This document shows positions 32,332-33,599 of a stretch of 33,599 bases of DNA, piece by piece. The stretch lies in contig JACQOK010000198.1 in the NCBI GenBank assembly GCA_016202565.1, positions 1 to 33,599 of the forward strand, read 5' to 3'. The notes under the pieces were generated by a model, which saw nothing but the letters and a program-made list of their open reading frames with translations, ran no database searches and was not told the origin of the DNA. The stretch is from Betaproteobacteria bacterium. GTDB lineage: Bacteria > Pseudomonadota > Gammaproteobacteria > Burkholderiales > SG8-41. Every line of letters begins with the position of its first letter. The first letter of the stretch is position 1. Made by a program: the position numbers and the translations under genes.

Positions 32332-33599
32332 GCTCCCCCTTCCAGGGTCGAGGTGTCGCCCTCGGGCAGTCCCAACTCGCGCGCCTTCAACAGCCGCCGC
32401 ATGATCTTGCCGCTGCGCGTGCGCGGTAGGCTTGCCAGGAAATCGATTTCCTTGGGCGCAACCGCGGCCCCGAGGCGTTTACGCGCGAAGCCGAGCAGTT
32501 CACGCCGCAGCGTTTCGCCCGCTTCGTAGCCTTGTTTCAGCGACACGAAGGCCTTCACGGTCTCGAACTGCATCGGATCGGGCTTGCCGATCACGCCGGC
32601 CTCGGCGACGGCGGGATGCTCCATCAATGCGCTCTCCACCTCGAACGGGCCGATCAGGTGTCCCGAGGACTTGATCACGTCGTCCGCGCGTCCGACGAAC
32701 CAGAAGTAGCCGTCGGCGTCCCTCTTGGCGAGGTCGCCGGTCAGATACCAGCCGTCCGCGAAACACGCGCGGTAGCGCGCGTGGTCACCGAGATAGCCGC
32801 GAAACATCGAAGGCCATCCAGCCCGCAGCGCGAGTTCGCCTTCCACTCCGGGTTCAGTCACGACCTCCACCGTGCCGTCTGCGATCTTGCGGACGATCGC
32901 TGCCTCCACTCCCGGCAGCGGTTTCCCCATCGAGCCCGGCTTGATGTCCATCGCGGCGCAGTTGGCAATCATGATGCCGCCGGTCTCCGTCTGCCACCAG
33001 TTGTCGTGAATCGGCAATCCGAAGGCCTCCATCCCCCACCATACGGCTTGCGGATTGAGTGGTTCGCCCACGCTTGCGATAAAACGCAGATCTGGAAATT
33101 CGTGGCGGCGTGCGACTTCGACGCCGCCTTTCATCATCATGCGTACCGCGGTTGGCGCGGTGTACCACACGCTCACCCGCTCCTCTCTCAAGATCGAATA
33201 CCAGCGCTCGACGTCGAAATCCCCTTCGTCGGCAATGCTGGTGATCCCGTTCGTCAGCGGCGAAATGATTCCGTACGAAATGCCGGTGACCCAGCCGGGG
33301 TCGGCGGTGCACCAGAACACGTCTTCCGGGTGCAGATCGAGCGCCAGCCGCCCGGTGATGTGATGTGCGATGACCGCGCCATGCACGTGGATCGCCCCTT
33401 TCGGCTTGCCGGTGGTGCCGCTCGTGAAATGCAGCAGCGCGTAGTCCTCGGCAGCGGTGGCCCCGATCTCGTAAACCGGGCTCGCGGACTCCACGAGCTG
33501 CCAGAAATCGAGCGTCCCGGGAATCGCCGTGCGCCGGCCGCGATCGCCAACGATGAGGACGTGCTCGAGCCGCGGCAGCCGCTCCCGCAGTTGGGCGAC
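32328..33599 (-). CDS. Acetate-CoA ligase (AcsA-like), 5' end beyond the window
   Basis: C-terminal 423 codons of an ANL ligase that makes acetyl-CoA from acetate, ATP and CoA. The frame runs off the right edge ([19 protein letters not shown] is the first readable stretch), so the start is outside. Motifs are the ATP loop [17 protein letters not shown], the acetate-site region [34 protein letters not shown], the hinge Gly in [14 protein letters not shown], and the catalytic (acetylatable) Lys in [13 protein letters not shown]. The C-terminal tail [12 protein letters not shown] matches the shorter AcsA class rather than E. coli Acs. It is the first visible gene of the acs-E1alpha-E1beta-E2-acp operon. 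Confidence 0.9.
   Translation of the reverse strand, partial: VAQLRERLPRLEHVLIVGDRGRRTAIPGTLDFWQLVESASPVYEIGATAAEDYALLHFTSGTTGKPKGAIHVHGAVIAHHITGRLALDLHPEDVFWCTADPGWVTGISYGIISPLTNGITSIADEGDFDVERWYSILREERVSVWYTAPTAVRMMMKGGVEVARRHEFPDLRFIASVGEPLNPQAVWWGMEAFGLPIHDNWWQTETGGIMIANCAAMDIKPGSMGKPLPGVEAAIVRKIADGTVEVVTEPGVEGELALRAGWPSMFRGYLGDHARYRACFADGWYLTGDLAKRDADGYFWFVGRADDVIKSSGHLIGPFEVESALMEHPAVAEAGVIGKPDPMQFETVKAFVSLKQGYEAGETLRRELLGFARKRLGAAVAPKEIDFLASLPRTRSGKIMRRLLKARELGLPEGDTSTLEGGA

Overview
The window is GC-rich, densely packed chromosomal DNA. The protein repertoire fits a betaproteobacterium living at oxic/anoxic boundaries: an FNR with an intact Fe-S cysteine pattern, a CusR/CusS-type metal two-component system, a CzcE-like metal protein, an archaeal-type (class V) FBP aldolase/phosphatase and a sigma-54-like promoter. 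The genus cannot be fixed from sequence alone. No rRNA, tRNA or CRISPR array was seen.

Region 1 (1-7064): a phosphoribosyltransferase and an alpha/beta hydrolase, nicotinate phosphoribosyltransferase (pncB), then a rightward run of Glu/Leu/Phe/Val dehydrogenase, acyl-CoA synthetase, GNAT acetyltransferase and Hsp20. Region 2 (7065-11193): heavy-metal response regulator and kinase, a CzcE-like periplasmic protein, and FNR itself. Region 3 (11194-18863, all leftward): glgC, malic enzyme, a small acidic protein, and an operon fbp - dnaK - dnaJ. Region 4 (19178-20830, rightward): a second Hsp20, a ribosome-hibernation-factor/cold-shock-like fusion, and a hemerythrin. Region 5 (20834-23474): ftsH and two tiny membrane ORFs, bracketed by two inverted copies of a 107-bp MITE-like repeat. 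Region 6 (23489-28799): an accessory island with vapBC, a nuclease-methyltransferase broken by a frameshift, and a phosphoribosyltransferase of unknown role. Region 7 (28937 to the right edge, leftward): acetate-CoA ligase, 2-oxoacid dehydrogenase E1alpha (interrupted by an in-frame stop), E1beta, E2 and an acyl carrier protein.

The main result is regulatory. Nine intergenic sites match TTGAY-N4-ATCAA, the FNR/ANR box. Each is followed 21-22 nt later by a recognisable -10 hexamer (TATGAT, TAGCAT, TAAACT, TACCAT, TATGAA, TATCCT, TCTAAT, CACACT, TAATCT, CAACAT), which is the geometry of class II FNR-activated promoters. They stand before the hydrolase/PRT pair, pncB and gdh (one shared site), the two-component system, glgC, malic enzyme, the small acidic ORF, fbp-dnaK-dnaJ, hsp20-hpf-hemerythrin, and ftsH. 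With fnr in the middle, regions 1-5 look like one oxygen-controlled survival island. It combines NAD salvage, carbon storage and gluconeogenesis, chaperones and a membrane protease, ribosome hibernation and O2/metal sensing. Its content resembles the mycobacterial DosR dormancy regulon, but it would be run by FNR.

Several genes show damage or oddities: dnaJ has no ATG/GTG/TTG before its J domain, E1alpha carries a TAA at codon 27, the methyltransferase is frameshifted, and a 45-bp remnant of a second fnr-like gene lies at 7099-7143.
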